DNA of 64,000 nt from Pseudaquabacterium pictum (GCF_005403045.1 NZ_BJCL01000002.1:248001-312000), one strand, 5' to 3'; positions 1 through 9,771 are shown, numbered from the stretch's first letter. Numbers and translations are program-made. The notes: a model not told the origin generated them from the sequence alone.

Positions 1-49
1 CGCCACGCTCACCTTCGACGTGGAACTGCTGGGCATCGCCGGGCGCTGA
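1..49 (+). CDS. C-terminal end of an FKBP-type peptidyl-prolyl isomerase (partial)
   Basis: Only the last 15 codons are inside the window, read from base 2 to the TGA at 47-49. The peptide ATLTFDVELLGIAGR matches the way FKBP-fold prolyl isomerases end: a final beta strand of the type T-L-x-F-x-V-E-L-L followed by a few residues. FKBPs catalyse cis-trans isomerisation of Xaa-Pro bonds during protein folding. The fragment is too short for certainty, and another beta-rich protein could end similarly. It converges on the chemoreceptor gene at 64. Confidence 0.55.
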   Translation, partial: ATLTFDVELLGIAGR

Positions 50-55
50 GCGCCC
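41..55. terminator. Short perfect hairpin between convergent genes
   Basis: GGGCGC and GCGCCC pair perfectly across a three-base loop that is itself the TGA stop codon of the upstream gene. It lies between two convergent genes and could act as a bidirectional terminator. There is no T-run on either side, so intrinsic termination is uncertain. Confidence 0.35.
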
Positions 56-63
56 CGCGGCGC

Positions 64-1617
64 TCAGGCCGCCAGCCGGAAGGTCGACACCAGGGCCGCC
101 AAGCGGTCTGACTGGTCCTTCAGCGACTCGGCCGCTGCGGCGCTCTGCTCCACCAGCGCGGCGTTCTGCTGCGTCATCTGGTCCAGCGTGGCCACCGAGT
201 CATTGACCTGGGCGATGCCCTGGCTCTGCTCGTTGGCGGCCGACATCACCTCGCCGATGATGTCGCTGACCCGGCGCACGCTGGCCACGATCTCGGCCAT
301 GGTGCCGCCGGCATCACCGACCAGGCGCGAGCCCGATTCCACCCGGTCCACGCTGGTGCCGATCAGGCTCTTGATCTGCTTGGCCGCCTCGGCGCTGCGC
401 TGGGCCAGGCTGCGCACCTCGGCCGCCACCACGGCAAAGCCGCGGCCCTGCTCGCCAGCCCGCGCGGCTTCCACCGCCGCGTTCAGCGCCAGGATGTTGG
501 TCTGGAAGGCGATGCCGTCGATGGTGCCGATGATGTCGCCGATCTGCCGGCTGCTGGCATGGATGGATTCCATGGTGCGCACCACCTGGTCGACCATCTC
601 GCCGCCGCGCCCGGCCACGTCGCTGGCCGAGGCCGCGAGCTGGTTGGCGGCACGCGCCGAATCCGAAGTCTGGGCCACGGTGGCGGTGATCTGCTCCATC
701 GCGCTCGCGGTCTGCTGCAGCGAGCCCGCCGTCTCCTCGGTGCGCTGGCTCAGGTCGGTGCTGGCCGAGGCGATCTCGGCGCTGGCCGTGGCCACGCCGG
801 CCGTGCCGGCGCGGATCTCCCGCACCATCTCGACCAGGCTGCCCTGCATCTGGCCCAGGGCCTGCTGCAAGGTGCCGATCTCGTCGCCGCGGCGCACCAC
901 CGCAGGCGGCGACGACAGGTCCTTGGCGGCGATGCGCTCGGCGATGTCGACCGCCTGGCGCAGCGGGTGGGTGACCGAGCGGGTGATGGCCCAGGCCAGG
1001 CCGCTGCCCAGCGCCAGGGCCAGCACCGACAGCGCCAGCATCAGCGTCTGCGCCAGGCTGGCGCGCTGGCTGGCGGCCAGTTCCATGGCATCGGCAGCGG
1101 CCTGCACATGGGCCTGCAGCGCGGCGATGGCGTCCTTGTAGGCCTTGGCGCCGTCGGTCATCGGTCCGCTGACGATGCGGTTGCCGTCTTCGGCACGGCC
1201 TTCCTTGAAGGCGGCCGCGGCCTTGGCCCGGGCCTCGACATAGGCCTTGCGGCGCGCGCCGATCTCGTCGAGCATCGCCCGCTCCTCCGGCCCGGTCAGC
1301 GACTGGTTGACCCGCTCCTGCAGCTTGGTGATGGCCTCGGAGGTCTCCTTCATCGGCGGCTCGAGGAAGGCGACGGTGGCCGGGTGGTAGCCCGAGGCGC
1401 CCACGCCCAGGGCGCGGGTCAGGTTCAGGGTGACGGCGCCCTGCCAGCGCTCGATGCTGGTGGCGTGTTCGGCGAGGTCGGCCCGCTTGGCATGGAGCAC
1501 GCCGATCTCGCGCAACTGCAGCATGCCGAGGGTGGCGATGAGGACCAGCAGCACGAGCACGCTGGCGAAACTGAGGCCCAGGCGGGTGCCGATGCCGATG
1601 TTGGAGAACTTGTACAT
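64..1617 (-). CDS. Methyl-accepting chemotaxis protein (transmembrane, four-helix-bundle sensor)
   Basis: A 517-residue classical chemoreceptor. A membrane helix at about 12-34 is followed by a helical periplasmic sensor to about 190, a second membrane helix to about 212, a HAMP domain and a long methyl-accepting coiled coil. The hairpin tip reads [20 protein letters not shown], essentially the enterobacterial Tsr/Tar tip that contacts CheA and CheW. The sensor resembles the 4HB_MCP type, so the ligand cannot be predicted. There is no NWETF-type CheR-docking pentapeptide; the protein ends LVSTFRLAA. The start chosen is the ATG at 1617 (MYKFSNIG). The frame stays open upstream to 1818, but that extension runs into the carboxylase gene and looks like non-coding translation. 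A sigma-28 promoter lies immediately upstream, implying co-expression with flagella. Confidence 0.93.
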   Translation of the reverse strand: MYKFSNIGIGTRLGLSFASVLVLLVLIATLGMLQLREIGVLHAKRADLAEHATSIERWQGAVTLNLTRALGVGASGYHPATVAFLEPPMKETSEAITKLQERVNQSLTGPEERAMLDEIGARRKAYVEARAKAAAAFKEGRAEDGNRIVSGPMTDGAKAYKDAIAALQAHVQAAADAMELAASQRASLAQTLMLALSVLALALGSGLAWAITRSVTHPLRQAVDIAERIAAKDLSSPPAVVRRGDEIGTLQQALGQMQGSLVEMVREIRAGTAGVATASAEIASASTDLSQRTEETAGSLQQTASAMEQITATVAQTSDSARAANQLAASASDVAGRGGEMVDQVVRTMESIHASSRQIGDIIGTIDGIAFQTNILALNAAVEAARAGEQGRGFAVVAAEVRSLAQRSAEAAKQIKSLIGTSVDRVESGSRLVGDAGGTMAEIVASVRRVSDIIGEVMSAANEQSQGIAQVNDSVATLDQMTQQNAALVEQSAAAAESLKDQSDRLAALVSTFRLAA

Positions 1618-1624
1618 CAGGTCT

Positions 1625-1651
1625 TTTTCGGCATGCTGTCGGGAAACTTGA
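1625..1651 (-). promoter_or_regulatory. Sigma-28 (FliA) promoter of the chemoreceptor gene
   Basis: On the minus strand the sequence reads TCAAGTTT, 11 bases, GCCGAAAA. The enterobacterial FliA consensus is TAAAGTTT-N11-GCCGATAA, so both boxes and the spacing fit. The -10 box ends only seven bases before the ATG at 1617, which would put transcription start at or next to the start codon. The mRNA would then be leaderless or nearly so. Confidence 0.75.
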
Positions 1652-1684
1652 ACCTGGCCATGTGGGGTCTCCCCCACAGGCTCG

Positions 1685-3688
1685 TCAACCCGCCTGCGCG
1701 GCCGCGCCTGCCGCCGGGTCGGCCACCACCTCGGCCACCACACGGTGCGAGCCCACCTGCTCGCCCAGGCTGACATGCAGCGCCGCCACCACGCCGGCGA
1801 TCGGCGCGGCATGCACATGCTCCATCTTCATCGCCTCCAGCGTCAGCATCGGCTGGCCGGCGGCCACCCGGTCGCCCACGGCCACCTGCACCGCCACGAC
1901 ACGGCCGTTCATGCTGGCGCGCAGCTTGCCGTCGCTGGCGCCTTCACCGCCGCGGGCGGCCACGGCGCGGCTGAGGTCCTGCACCACCCAGGCGCGGCCG
2001 GCCAGGGCCAGGTGCAGGGTGGCGCCGTCACGCTGCCACACCACCGTCTCGGCCAGGCCGTCGACCAGCACCCGCGCGCGCCCGTGGCCGCTGCCGTCGG
2101 CATGCAGCAGCACCTGCAGCTGGCTGTCGTCGCCGTTCAGCCGGCTGCTGAAGTGCTGCGGGCCGGCCTGCACCAGCGCGCCCTGCACCGCCACACCGTC
2201 CAGGGTGAAGCGCTGCAGCGTGGGCAGGCGGTGGGCCAGCGGGCTGGCCTGGGCCACCGCGCCGGCGCTGTGGTGCAGCAGCAGCGCGCCCAGCGCCGCC
2301 ACCCGGCGGCGCAGCGTGGCATCGCCCTCGGTGCCCAGCGGGCCGAGCAGCGCATCCTGGTGGTCACCGATGAACGCGGTGGTGGCGCCGCCAGCGGCGA
2401 ACACCGGGTGCCCGATGCACTGCAGCAGGAAGGCCTGGTTGGTGGCCACGCCCAGCGCCACCGCCTGGCGCAGGCCGCGCTGCAGCCGGCGCAGGGACTC
2501 GGCCCGGTTGGCGCCATGGGCCACCAGCTTGGCGATCATCGAGTCGTAGAACGGCGGGATCTCGTCGCCCGGGCGCAGCGCATGCTCCACCCGCAGGTCG
2601 GTGGGCATCTGCCAACCCAGCATGCGGCCGCTCTGCGGCATGAAGCTCTGGCGCGGGTCTTCGGCGCACAGCCGCACCTCGATGGCATGGCCGTGGAAGG
2701 TGATCTGCTGCTGCGCCAGCGGCAGCGGCTCACCGGCGGCCACGCGCAGCTGCCAGTCGACCAGGTCGAGCCCGGTGATGGCCTCGGTGACCGGATGCTC
2801 CACCTGCAGCCGGGTGTTCATCTCCATGAAGAAGAATTCACCCCGGCTGTCGAGCAGGAACTCCAGCGTGCCGGCGCCCTCGTAGCCGATGGCCTTCACC
2901 GCCTTGACCGCCACCTCGCCCATGCGGGCACGCAGCGCGGCATCCACCGCCGGTGACGGTGCCTCCTCGATCACCTTCTGGTGGCGGCGCTGCACCGAGC
3001 AATCCCGCTCGCCCAGGTGGAGGGCGTTGCCGTGGCGGTCGGCGAACACCTGGATCTCGATGTGGCGCGGGGCGATCAGCGCCCGCTCCAGGATCACGGT
3101 GGCATCGCCGAAGGCGCCCAGCGCCTCGCTCTGGGCGCTTTGCAGCGCCCCGGCAAAGTCGGCGGCCCGGTCGACCCGGCGCATGCCACGCCCACCGCCG
3201 CCGGCCGTGGCCTTGATCATCACCGGCCAGCCGATGCTGGCGGCCTCGGCGGCCAGCCGTTCGGCCGACTGGTCTTCGCCCTGGTAACCCGGGATGACTG
3301 GCACGCCGGCCGCGGCCATCAGCGCCTTGGCGCCGGCCTTGTCGCCCATGGCCTTGATCGCCTCGGGCGACGGGCCAATGAACACCAGGCCGGCGTCGCG
3401 GCAGGCGGCGGCGAAGTCCTCGTTCTCGGCCAGGAAGCCGTAGCCCGGGTGCACCGCATCGGCACCGCTCTGGCGGGCGGCATCGATGATGGCCGGGATG
3501 TTCAGGTAGCTCTGGCGCGGCAGCGGTTCGCCGATGCACACGGCCTGGTCGGCCTCCAGCACATGGCGGGCACCGGCATCGGCGGTGGAGTACACCGCCA
3601 CCGTCTGGTAGCCCAGGGCATGGGCGCTGCGCAGCACGCGCAGCGCGATTTCGCCGCGGTTGGCGATCAGGATCTTGGTGAATGACAT
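1685..3688 (-). CDS. Acyl-CoA carboxylase, biotin carboxylase/biotin carrier (alpha) subunit
   Basis: A 667-residue alpha subunit of the acetyl-, propionyl-, methylcrotonyl- or geranyl-CoA carboxylase type. It begins with the biotin carboxylase signature [15 protein letters not shown]. The ATP-grasp region has [12 protein letters not shown] and [14 protein letters not shown], and a C-terminal biotinyl domain carries LEAMKMEH with the biotinylated lysine. It would carboxylate biotin with ATP and bicarbonate and pass the carboxyl group to the beta subunit encoded two genes upstream. It is the last gene of a four-gene operon, 16 bases behind an acyl-CoA dehydrogenase. The length fits AtuF/LiuD-type subunits. 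The acyl-CoA substrate is set by the beta subunit and cannot be read from this sequence. Confidence 0.9.
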   Translation of the reverse strand: MSFTKILIANRGEIALRVLRSAHALGYQTVAVYSTADAGARHVLEADQAVCIGEPLPRQSYLNIPAIIDAARQSGADAVHPGYGFLAENEDFAAACRDAGLVFIGPSPEAIKAMGDKAGAKALMAAAGVPVIPGYQGEDQSAERLAAEAASIGWPVMIKATAGGGGRGMRRVDRAADFAGALQSAQSEALGAFGDATVILERALIAPRHIEIQVFADRHGNALHLGERDCSVQRRHQKVIEEAPSPAVDAALRARMGEVAVKAVKAIGYEGAGTLEFLLDSRGEFFFMEMNTRLQVEHPVTEAITGLDLVDWQLRVAAGEPLPLAQQQITFHGHAIEVRLCAEDPRQSFMPQSGRMLGWQMPTDLRVEHALRPGDEIPPFYDSMIAKLVAHGANRAESLRRLQRGLRQAVALGVATNQAFLLQCIGHPVFAAGGATTAFIGDHQDALLGPLGTEGDATLRRRVAALGALLLHHSAGAVAQASPLAHRLPTLQRFTLDGVAVQGALVQAGPQHFSSRLNGDDSQLQVLLHADGSGHGRARVLVDGLAETVVWQRDGATLHLALAGRAWVVQDLSRAVAARGGEGASDGKLRASMNGRVVAVQVAVGDRVAAGQPMLTLEAMKMEHVHAAPIAGVVAALHVSLGEQVGSHRVVAEVVADPAAGAAAQAG

Positions 3689-3704
3689 CGGATTGCCCTC
3701 GCCT

Positions 3705-4865
3705 TCAACGGCCGGTGGGGAAGGTGCCCATGAACTTGCACAGGATCTGCAGCATCACCTCGTCGGCGCCGCCGCCGATGCTGGTGAGCCGGCCATCCCG
3801 CCACATGCGGCTGATCGGGCTGTCCATCACATAGCCCATGCCGCCCCAGAACTGCAGGCAGCCGTCGGTCACCTCGCGGATGGTGCGGCCAGCCTTCAGC
3901 TTGGCCATGGTGGCCAGCTTGGTGGCATCTTCACCCTTGACCACCATCTCCACGCCGCGCCAAGCCAGGCTGCGCAGGGCTTCCACCTCGGTCTGCAGCT
4001 CGGCCAGCTTGTAGTGCACCCACTGGTTGTCGAGGATGCTGCGGCCGAAGGCCTGGCGCTCGCGGGTGTAGGTGATGGTGTGGTCGATGGCGCGCTGGGC
4101 CATGGCGCCGCAGTTCAGCGCGCCCCACAGCCGCTCGATCTGGAACTGCTCCATCTGGTACATGAAGCCCATGCCCTCTTCGCCGATGCGGTAGCGCTGT
4201 GGCACGCGCACATCGTCGAAGTGCAGCTGCGCGGTGTCGCTGGCATCCATGCCCACCTTCTTCAGCTTCTTCGCCACGCTGACGCCGGGCGTCTTCATCG
4301 GCACGATGATCAGCGTCTTGTTTTTGTGGCTGGCGCCCTCGCTGGTGTTGGCCAGCACGCAGCAGAAATCGGCCTGCGTGCCGTTGGTGGTCCACATCTT
4401 GCCGCCGTTGATGATGTAGTCGTCCCCATCCTTGCGGGCCTTGGTCTTGATGCTGGCGACATCGCTGCCACTGCCCACCTCGCTGACACCCAGGCAGGCC
4501 ACCATGTCGCCGCTGATGGCGGGTGCCAGGAACTCGGCGCGCAGCTCGGCGCTGCCGCGCCGCGCCAGGGCCGGCGTGGCCATGTCGGTCTGCACGCCGG
4601 TGGCCATCGGGATGCCGCCGCAGTTGATGTCGGCCAGCGCCTCGGCAAACACCGCGGCATAGCTGTAGTCCAGGCCGCTGCCGCCGTTCTCCACCGGCTT
4701 GTCCAGGCCCAGCAGGCCCAGGTCGCCCATGCCCTTGAACACCTGGTGGGCCGGGAAGATCTCGTCGGCCTCCCACTGGTCGACAAATGGGTTCACCTTC
4801 TCGGCGATGAAGCGCTTGGTGGTGGCGCGCAGGGCGTCGTGCTCGGGGGTGAGCTGGTTCAGCAT
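3705..4865 (-). CDS. Acyl-CoA dehydrogenase
   Basis: A 386-residue acyl-CoA dehydrogenase, an FAD enzyme that forms an alpha,beta-double bond in an acyl-CoA and passes electrons to ETF. Visible family segments are CLGVSEVGSGSDVASIKT (FAD/substrate region) and the C-terminal QFWGGMGYVMDSPISRMWRD. The catalytic base has not been assigned from sequence alone. The chosen start is the ATG at 4865 (MLNQLTPEHDALR), 19 bases after the carboxylase beta gene stops, with GAGG upstream. The frame is open to 4931 but that would overlap the upstream gene. Operon partners suggest oxidation of a branched or isoprenoid acyl-CoA before or after carboxylation. Confidence 0.9.
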   Translation of the reverse strand: MLNQLTPEHDALRATTKRFIAEKVNPFVDQWEADEIFPAHQVFKGMGDLGLLGLDKPVENGGSGLDYSYAAVFAEALADINCGGIPMATGVQTDMATPALARRGSAELRAEFLAPAISGDMVACLGVSEVGSGSDVASIKTKARKDGDDYIINGGKMWTTNGTQADFCCVLANTSEGASHKNKTLIIVPMKTPGVSVAKKLKKVGMDASDTAQLHFDDVRVPQRYRIGEEGMGFMYQMEQFQIERLWGALNCGAMAQRAIDHTITYTRERQAFGRSILDNQWVHYKLAELQTEVEALRSLAWRGVEMVVKGEDATKLATMAKLKAGRTIREVTDGCLQFWGGMGYVMDSPISRMWRDGRLTSIGGGADEVMLQILCKFMGTFPTGR

Positions 4866-4884
4866 GGTGGGTGCCTCGGGGAGA

Positions 4885-6498
4885 TCAGGGACGGGAGACG
4901 GAGAACTGCATCGGCCGCGGGCGGCGCGCATCGGCCTCGCGGCAGGTGGCCAGCGTCAGGGCCAGCACGGCGCGGGTGTGGCGCGGGTCGATCACGCCAT
5001 CGTCCAGGCCCAGCGCGCTGGTGGTGAACACGCTCATCTGGCTGTCGAAGCGCTGCTGGATGCCGGCCTTGAGCTGCTCGATCTTGGCGTGGTCGACTTC
5101 GCCCTTGCGCTTCATCGCCGCCTCGGTGACGATGGCCATGGTGCCGGCGGCCTGCTCACCGCCCATCACCGCCGTCTTGGCATTGGGCCAGCTGAAGCAG
5201 AAGCGCGGCGCGAAGCCGCGGCCGCACATGCCGTAGTTGCCGGCGCCGAAGCTGGCGCCGCATTGCACGGTGATCTGCGGCACGTTGGCGCTGGCCACCG
5301 CCTGGATCATGCCGCTGCCCTGCTTGATCATGCCGCGCTCTTCATACTGCCGGCCCACCATGTAGCCGGTGGTGTTCTGCAGGTAGACGATGGGCGTGCC
5401 GCTCTGGCAGCAGGCATGGATGAAGTGGGTGGCCTTGGCCGCGCCGGCGTTGTCGATCGGGCCGTTGTTGGTGATGATGCCCACCGCATGGCCCTCGATG
5501 CGGGCATGGCCGCAGACGGTGGCGCTGCCGTAGTCGGCGCTGAACTCCAGGAACTCGCTGCCATCGACGATGCGGGCGATCACCTGCTTCATGTCCACCG
5601 GCCGCTTGTGGTCCATCGGCATGATGCCCAGCAGCTCCTCGCTGTCGTAGCGCGGCGGCTGGAACGGGCGGGCGGCCGCACGTTCATGCGGCCAGTCGAT
5701 CTGGCCCATCACCTCGCGGGCGATGCGCAGCGCGTCGCGGTCGTCCTCGGCCATGTAGTCGCCCAGGCCGCTGATGGTGGTGTGCATCTCGGCGCCGCCC
5801 AGTTCCTCTTCCGTCGCCACTTCACCGGTGGCGGCCTTCAGCAGCGGCGGGCCGGCCAGGAAGGCCCGGCTGCGGCCGCGCACCATGATGATGTAGTCGC
5901 TCAAGCCGGTCTGGTAGGCGCCACCGGCAGTGGACGAGCCATGGGTGACGGTGACCACCGGCAGGCCCGCAGCCGACATCAGCGCCAGGTTGCGGAACAG
6001 GCTGCCGCCACGCACGAAGCCTTCCACCCGGTACTTCAGCAGGTTGGCGCCGGCAGATTCGACCAGTTGCACATACGGCAGGCGGTTCTCCAGCGCCAGC
6101 TCCTGGATGCGCAGCGCCTTCTCCAGGCCGCCGGCCTGCATGGCGCCGGCGTCGATGCCGGAATCACTGGCGGCGATCATGCAGCGGATGCCGGACACGA
6201 AGCCGATGCCGCCGATCACGCCGCCACCGGGCACGGTCTTGCTCTCGTCCGGCGTGTCCAGCCCGTAGCCGGCCAGGGTGGCGATCTCCAGCCACGGCGA
6301 GCCGGGGTCCAGCAGCAGCGCGATGCGGTCGCGCGGCAGCAGCTGGCCGCGGGATTCGAAGCGCTGGCGCGAGGCGCCGCTGGCGGCCACCGCGCGGCCT
6401 TCGGCCTCGCGGATCTTGCCGATCAGCGCGAGCATGCCGTCGCGGTTGGCGGCGAAGGTCTCGCTGCCGGTGGAGATGGTGGAGTCGATGACAGCCAT
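4885..6498 (-). CDS. Acyl-CoA carboxylase, carboxyltransferase (beta) subunit
   Basis: A 537-residue biotin-dependent carboxyltransferase beta subunit (crotonase-like double domain). Landmarks are SRGQLLPRDRIALLLDPG near the N terminus, HGSSTAGGAYQTGLSDY, FLAGPPLLKAATGEVATEE and GAEMH in the first half, and GASFGAGNYGMCGRGFAPRF in the second. It transfers the carboxyl group from biotin to an acyl-CoA. The segment after LVESAGANL differs from the methylcrotonyl-CoA carboxylase version as I remember it and looks closer to the geranyl-CoA (AtuC) type, but it is not identical to either. I therefore leave the substrate open. It lies between two acyl-CoA dehydrogenase genes, with gaps of 12 and 19 bases. 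Confidence 0.9.
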   Translation of the reverse strand: MAVIDSTISTGSETFAANRDGMLALIGKIREAEGRAVAASGASRQRFESRGQLLPRDRIALLLDPGSPWLEIATLAGYGLDTPDESKTVPGGGVIGGIGFVSGIRCMIAASDSGIDAGAMQAGGLEKALRIQELALENRLPYVQLVESAGANLLKYRVEGFVRGGSLFRNLALMSAAGLPVVTVTHGSSTAGGAYQTGLSDYIIMVRGRSRAFLAGPPLLKAATGEVATEEELGGAEMHTTISGLGDYMAEDDRDALRIAREVMGQIDWPHERAAARPFQPPRYDSEELLGIMPMDHKRPVDMKQVIARIVDGSEFLEFSADYGSATVCGHARIEGHAVGIITNNGPIDNAGAAKATHFIHACCQSGTPIVYLQNTTGYMVGRQYEERGMIKQGSGMIQAVASANVPQITVQCGASFGAGNYGMCGRGFAPRFCFSWPNAKTAVMGGEQAAGTMAIVTEAAMKRKGEVDHAKIEQLKAGIQQRFDSQMSVFTTSALGLDDGVIDPRHTRAVLALTLATCREADARRPRPMQFSVSRP

Positions 6499-6510
6499 GG
6501 TTGCTTTCGT

Positions 6511-7698
6511 TCAGATGCCCAGTTGCCTTGCGGCCAGGTCCTTCATGATTTCTTCCGACCCGCCGCCGATCATCATGACCTTGACCTCGCGGTAGATGCG
6601 CTCGCTCTTGGTGCCGCGCATGAAGCCCATGCCGCCGAGGATCTGCACCGCGCTGTCGGCACAGAACTGCATGCAGCGGGTGCTCTCCACCTTGGCCATG
6701 GCGATGCGGGCCACCCGCAGGTTGGGGTCGCCATGGTCGTGCTGCTGGGCCCAGGCCAGGTCGTAGACATGGCAGCGGGCCACGTCGATCGCGCGCAGCA
6801 TGTCCATCAGCTTGTGGCGGATCACCTGCCGCTCGGAGAGCGGCGCGCCGAAGGTGCTGCGCTGGCGGGCCCAGTCCAGTGCCTCGTCGAAGCAGACCTG
6901 GGCATAGGCCACGGCCTGCGCGGCCATGCCCAGGCGCTCGCCGTTGAAGTTGGTCATGAAGGTCTTGAAGCCCTTGTGCTCCTCGCCGATCAGGTTGGCC
7001 ACCGGCACCCGCACGTTGTCGAAGCGCAGATGCGCCGTGTCGCTGGCCCACCAGCCCATCTTGTCGAGCTTGGTGCGGGTGAGGCCCGGCATGTCGCCCT
7101 CGATCAGCAGCGCCGAGATGCCGTTGGCGCCCTTGCTGGCCGGGTCGGTGCGCACCGCGGCGGTGATGAAGTCGGCGCGCATGCCCGAGGTGATGAAGAC
7201 CTTCTCGCCGTTGACGATGTAGTGGTCGCCCGAACTGTCGGATTGACGCACGGCGGTGGTCTTGAGTGCCGCCACGTCCGAGCCGCCCGAGGGCTCGGTG
7301 ACCGCCAGCGCGGCGATCTTCTCGCCGGCCAGCACCGGCGGGATCACCCGCGCCTGCAGCGCCGGGCTGCCGAAGTTCTTGATCGGCGGCAGGCCGATGC
7401 TGTGCGACATCAGGCTGGCCGACACGCCGCCGGCGCCGGCCCTCGCCAGTTCCTCGCTGAGGATCAGGTGGTAGAACAGGTCGGCCGGCGTGCCGCCGTG
7501 GGCCTCGGCATAGTCCAGGCCCAGCAGGCCGATGGCCGAGGCCTTCTTGTACAGCTCGCGCGGGAAGCCGCCGGCCTCGTCCCAGGCGGTGGCATGCGGC
7601 GTGATCTCGCGCGCCACCCAGTCACGCAGGCTGTCGCGGAACTGCACATGGGCATCGGTGAAGTAGTGGGGCGCCGGCGGGGCGTCTGGCAGGGACAT
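6511..7698 (-). CDS. Acyl-CoA dehydrogenase (first gene of the carboxylase operon)
   Basis: A 395-residue acyl-CoA dehydrogenase with LAVTEPSGGSDVAALKTTA in the middle domain and QILGGMGFMRGTKSERIYRE near the C terminus. It is clearly paralogous to the dehydrogenase at 3705 but only distantly similar. It heads the minus-strand operon dehydrogenase - carboxylase beta - dehydrogenase - carboxylase alpha. No enoyl-CoA hydratase or lyase gene is in the same operon, though a PaaG-like hydratase/isomerase lies near 23.1 kb. The start at 7698 (MSLPDAPPAPHYF) is the only reasonable one. The 7699-7872 gap to the divergent binding-protein gene must hold both promoters; no clear box was found. Confidence 0.9.
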   Translation of the reverse strand: MSLPDAPPAPHYFTDAHVQFRDSLRDWVAREITPHATAWDEAGGFPRELYKKASAIGLLGLDYAEAHGGTPADLFYHLILSEELARAGAGGVSASLMSHSIGLPPIKNFGSPALQARVIPPVLAGEKIAALAVTEPSGGSDVAALKTTAVRQSDSSGDHYIVNGEKVFITSGMRADFITAAVRTDPASKGANGISALLIEGDMPGLTRTKLDKMGWWASDTAHLRFDNVRVPVANLIGEEHKGFKTFMTNFNGERLGMAAQAVAYAQVCFDEALDWARQRSTFGAPLSERQVIRHKLMDMLRAIDVARCHVYDLAWAQQHDHGDPNLRVARIAMAKVESTRCMQFCADSAVQILGGMGFMRGTKSERIYREVKVMMIGGGSEEIMKDLAARQLGI

Positions 7699-7872
7699 GG
7701 GCAGACCTCAGACCGTGGAGACCGCATGGTGTGGCCCCGCCACCGGGGCGTCTTGCGGGAATTGGCTGATCGCCGCCCGGCTGCCGGCTGATCGTCTGAA
7801 CCGACGATGGCGGCCGCCTGCGGCCATGGCCACACTGCGCCGATTGCCTTGGCCGAACATCCCGGAGACACC

Positions 7873-9054
7873 ATGCCTGCCCTGCCCCGCCGCTTGACCT
7901 TGACCGCCTGCATGGCTGCCGGCCTGGCCGTGCTGGCCGGTCCGGCGCTGGCCCAGGCCACCCAGGGCGTGAGCAAGACCGAGATCGTGATCGCCACCAT
8001 CCAGGATCTGTCGGGCCCGGTGGCGGCCTACGGCAAGGCGGCGCGCAACGGCCTGCAATTGCGGGTGGACGAGATCAACGAGCAGGGCGGCATCCACGGC
8101 CGCAAGATCAAGCTGCTGGTCGAGGACAACGCCTACGACCCCAAGCGCGCGGTGCTGGCCACGCAGAAGCTGGTGAACCAGGACAAGGTGTTCCTGATCG
8201 CCTCGCACATCGGCACGCCGATGAACAACGCCTCCATGCCGGTGATGTTCGAAAAGAACGTCATCAACTTCATGCCGCTGTCGGCCGGGCGCGAGATGTT
8301 CGAGCCGGTGCACAAGCTCAAGTTCGCCAGCGTGGCCTCGTACCACGACACCATGCGCATGAACGTGGCCAAGCTCTACAAGGAGAAGGCCGCCAAGAAC
8401 GCCTGCACCCTGTACCAGGACGACGACTACGGCCTGGAGGTGGTCAAGGGCGCCGAGGCCGGCCTGAAGGACATCGGCGTGGCCATGGGCGAGAAGACCA
8501 CCTACAAGCGCGGCGCCACCGATTTCTCCAGCCAGATCGCGCGGCTCAAGGCCAGCAACTGCGACTTCCTGGTGCTGGGCACCATCGTGCGCGAGACCAT
8601 CGGCGCCATCGGCGAGGCCCGCAAGATCGGCTGGTCGCCCACCATCGTGGGCTCGCAGGCCAGCTACACCGACCTGATCCACAAGCTGGGCGGCAAGGCG
8701 ATGGACGGCTACTACGCCGTCAGCACCCAGCACTTCCCGTACACCGACCTGGACAACCAGCCGCTGCGCTTCTGGGCCAACAAGTACAAGACCAAGTTCG
8801 GCGATGATCCCAGCACCTATTCCACCGGCGGCTACAGCACGATGGACATCTTCATCAAGGCCGCGCTGAAGGCCGGCCCGAACCTGACGACCGACAGCTT
8901 CATCAAGGCCATGGAGACCATGGGCGAGGTGCCGACCGACATCTTCGGCACGCCGCCGCTGACCTTCACCGCCACCAAGCGGCTGGGCTCGAACCTGTCG
9001 CGGCTCAGCCAGATCCAGGACGGCCGCTGGAAAGTGGTCACCGACCTCCGCTGA
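7873..9054 (+). CDS. ABC transporter periplasmic substrate-binding protein, branched-chain amino acid (LivK) type
   Basis: A 393-residue secreted binding protein. The signal peptide has Arg-Arg near the start, a hydrophobic stretch and cleavage after GPALAQA. The mature protein starts KTEIVIATIQDLSGPVAAYGK, the usual opening of the Peripla_BP_6 family, followed by LVEDNAYDPKRAV. Members bind branched-chain amino acids, aromatic acids, amides or urea for an ABC importer. No permease or ATPase genes are adjacent, so it is an orphan here. It sits divergently from the acyl-CoA carboxylase operon, so its ligand may be a precursor of that pathway (inference). The start is the ATG at 7873 after GGAGACACC; an upstream in-frame ATG at 7807 would spoil the signal peptide. 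Confidence 0.88.
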   Translation: MPALPRRLTLTACMAAGLAVLAGPALAQATQGVSKTEIVIATIQDLSGPVAAYGKAARNGLQLRVDEINEQGGIHGRKIKLLVEDNAYDPKRAVLATQKLVNQDKVFLIASHIGTPMNNASMPVMFEKNVINFMPLSAGREMFEPVHKLKFASVASYHDTMRMNVAKLYKEKAAKNACTLYQDDDYGLEVVKGAEAGLKDIGVAMGEKTTYKRGATDFSSQIARLKASNCDFLVLGTIVRETIGAIGEARKIGWSPTIVGSQASYTDLIHKLGGKAMDGYYAVSTQHFPYTDLDNQPLRFWANKYKTKFGDDPSTYSTGGYSTMDIFIKAALKAGPNLTTDSFIKAMETMGEVPTDIFGTPPLTFTATKRLGSNLSRLSQIQDGRWKVVTDLR

Positions 9055-9068
9055 ATGAAAGCATCCCC

Positions 9069-9764
9069 ATGACCACACCCGCCAAGACCGTCACCGAAGC
9101 CCTCGACACCCGCCTGTCGGTGCGCGATTTCCTGCCCGACCCGGTGCCGATGGCCACCATCCGCCAGGTGCTGGCGACCGCCTCGCGCTCACCGTCTGGC
9201 GGGAATGTGCAGCCCTGGCGCATCGATGTCGTCACCGGCGCCAAGCTGGACGAACTGAAGGCCATCATGCAGCGCCGCCTGGCCGAGGTGGCCGCCGGCG
9301 ACAAGAGCGAGTCGCCCGAGTACGACATCTACCCCAAGGAACTGGTGGCGCCGCACCGCGACTACCGCTTCAAGATCGGCGAGGACATGTACGCCCGCCT
9401 GGGCATCCCGCGCGAGGACAAGGCCAAGCGGCTGCAGTGGTTTGCGCGCAACTACCAGTTCTTCGGTGCGCCGGTGGCGCTGTTCTGCAGCATCGACCGC
9501 CGCATGGGCCCGCCGCAGTGGAGCGACTGCGGCATGTTCCTGCAAAGCCTGATGCTGCTGCTGCGCGAGCAGGGCCTGGACAGCTGCGCCCAGGAATGCT
9601 GGGCCGTCTACCCCAAGACCATCGGCGACTTCATCGGCATCCCGCCCGAGCGCATGCTGTTCACTGGCATGGCCATTGGCTGGCGCAACCCCGATCATCC
9701 GATCAACGGGCTGCGCTCGGAACGGGCGGCGGTGGACAGCTTCGCGCAGTTCCACGGCGGCTGA
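9069..9764 (+). CDS. Nitroreductase-family FMN oxidoreductase
   Basis: A 231-residue protein with the nitroreductase-fold N terminus, RLSVRDFLPDPV, then ATASRSPSGGNVQPWR, which contributes to FMN binding, and a C-terminal GMAIGWRNPDHPIN. Family members are dimers that use NAD(P)H to reduce nitro groups, quinones or enones. It starts 14 bases after the binding-protein gene and may be its operon partner. The physiological substrate cannot be inferred. A strong hairpin follows the stop codon. Confidence 0.88.
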   Translation: MTTPAKTVTEALDTRLSVRDFLPDPVPMATIRQVLATASRSPSGGNVQPWRIDVVTGAKLDELKAIMQRRLAEVAAGDKSESPEYDIYPKELVAPHRDYRFKIGEDMYARLGIPREDKAKRLQWFARNYQFFGAPVALFCSIDRRMGPPQWSDCGMFLQSLMLLLREQGLDSCAQECWAVYPKTIGDFIGIPPERMLFTGMAIGWRNPDHPINGLRSERAAVDSFAQFHGG

Positions 9765-9771
9765 CCGGCAC

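Noticed and set aside
188-1773. Long plus-strand open frames opposite the chemoreceptor gene
   Set aside because: They are mirror frames of a very GC-rich gene; the proteins are rich in Ala, Gly, His and Arg with no family motif. The same applies to nearly all long antisense frames in the window, for example 4699-7791 and 38837-42238.
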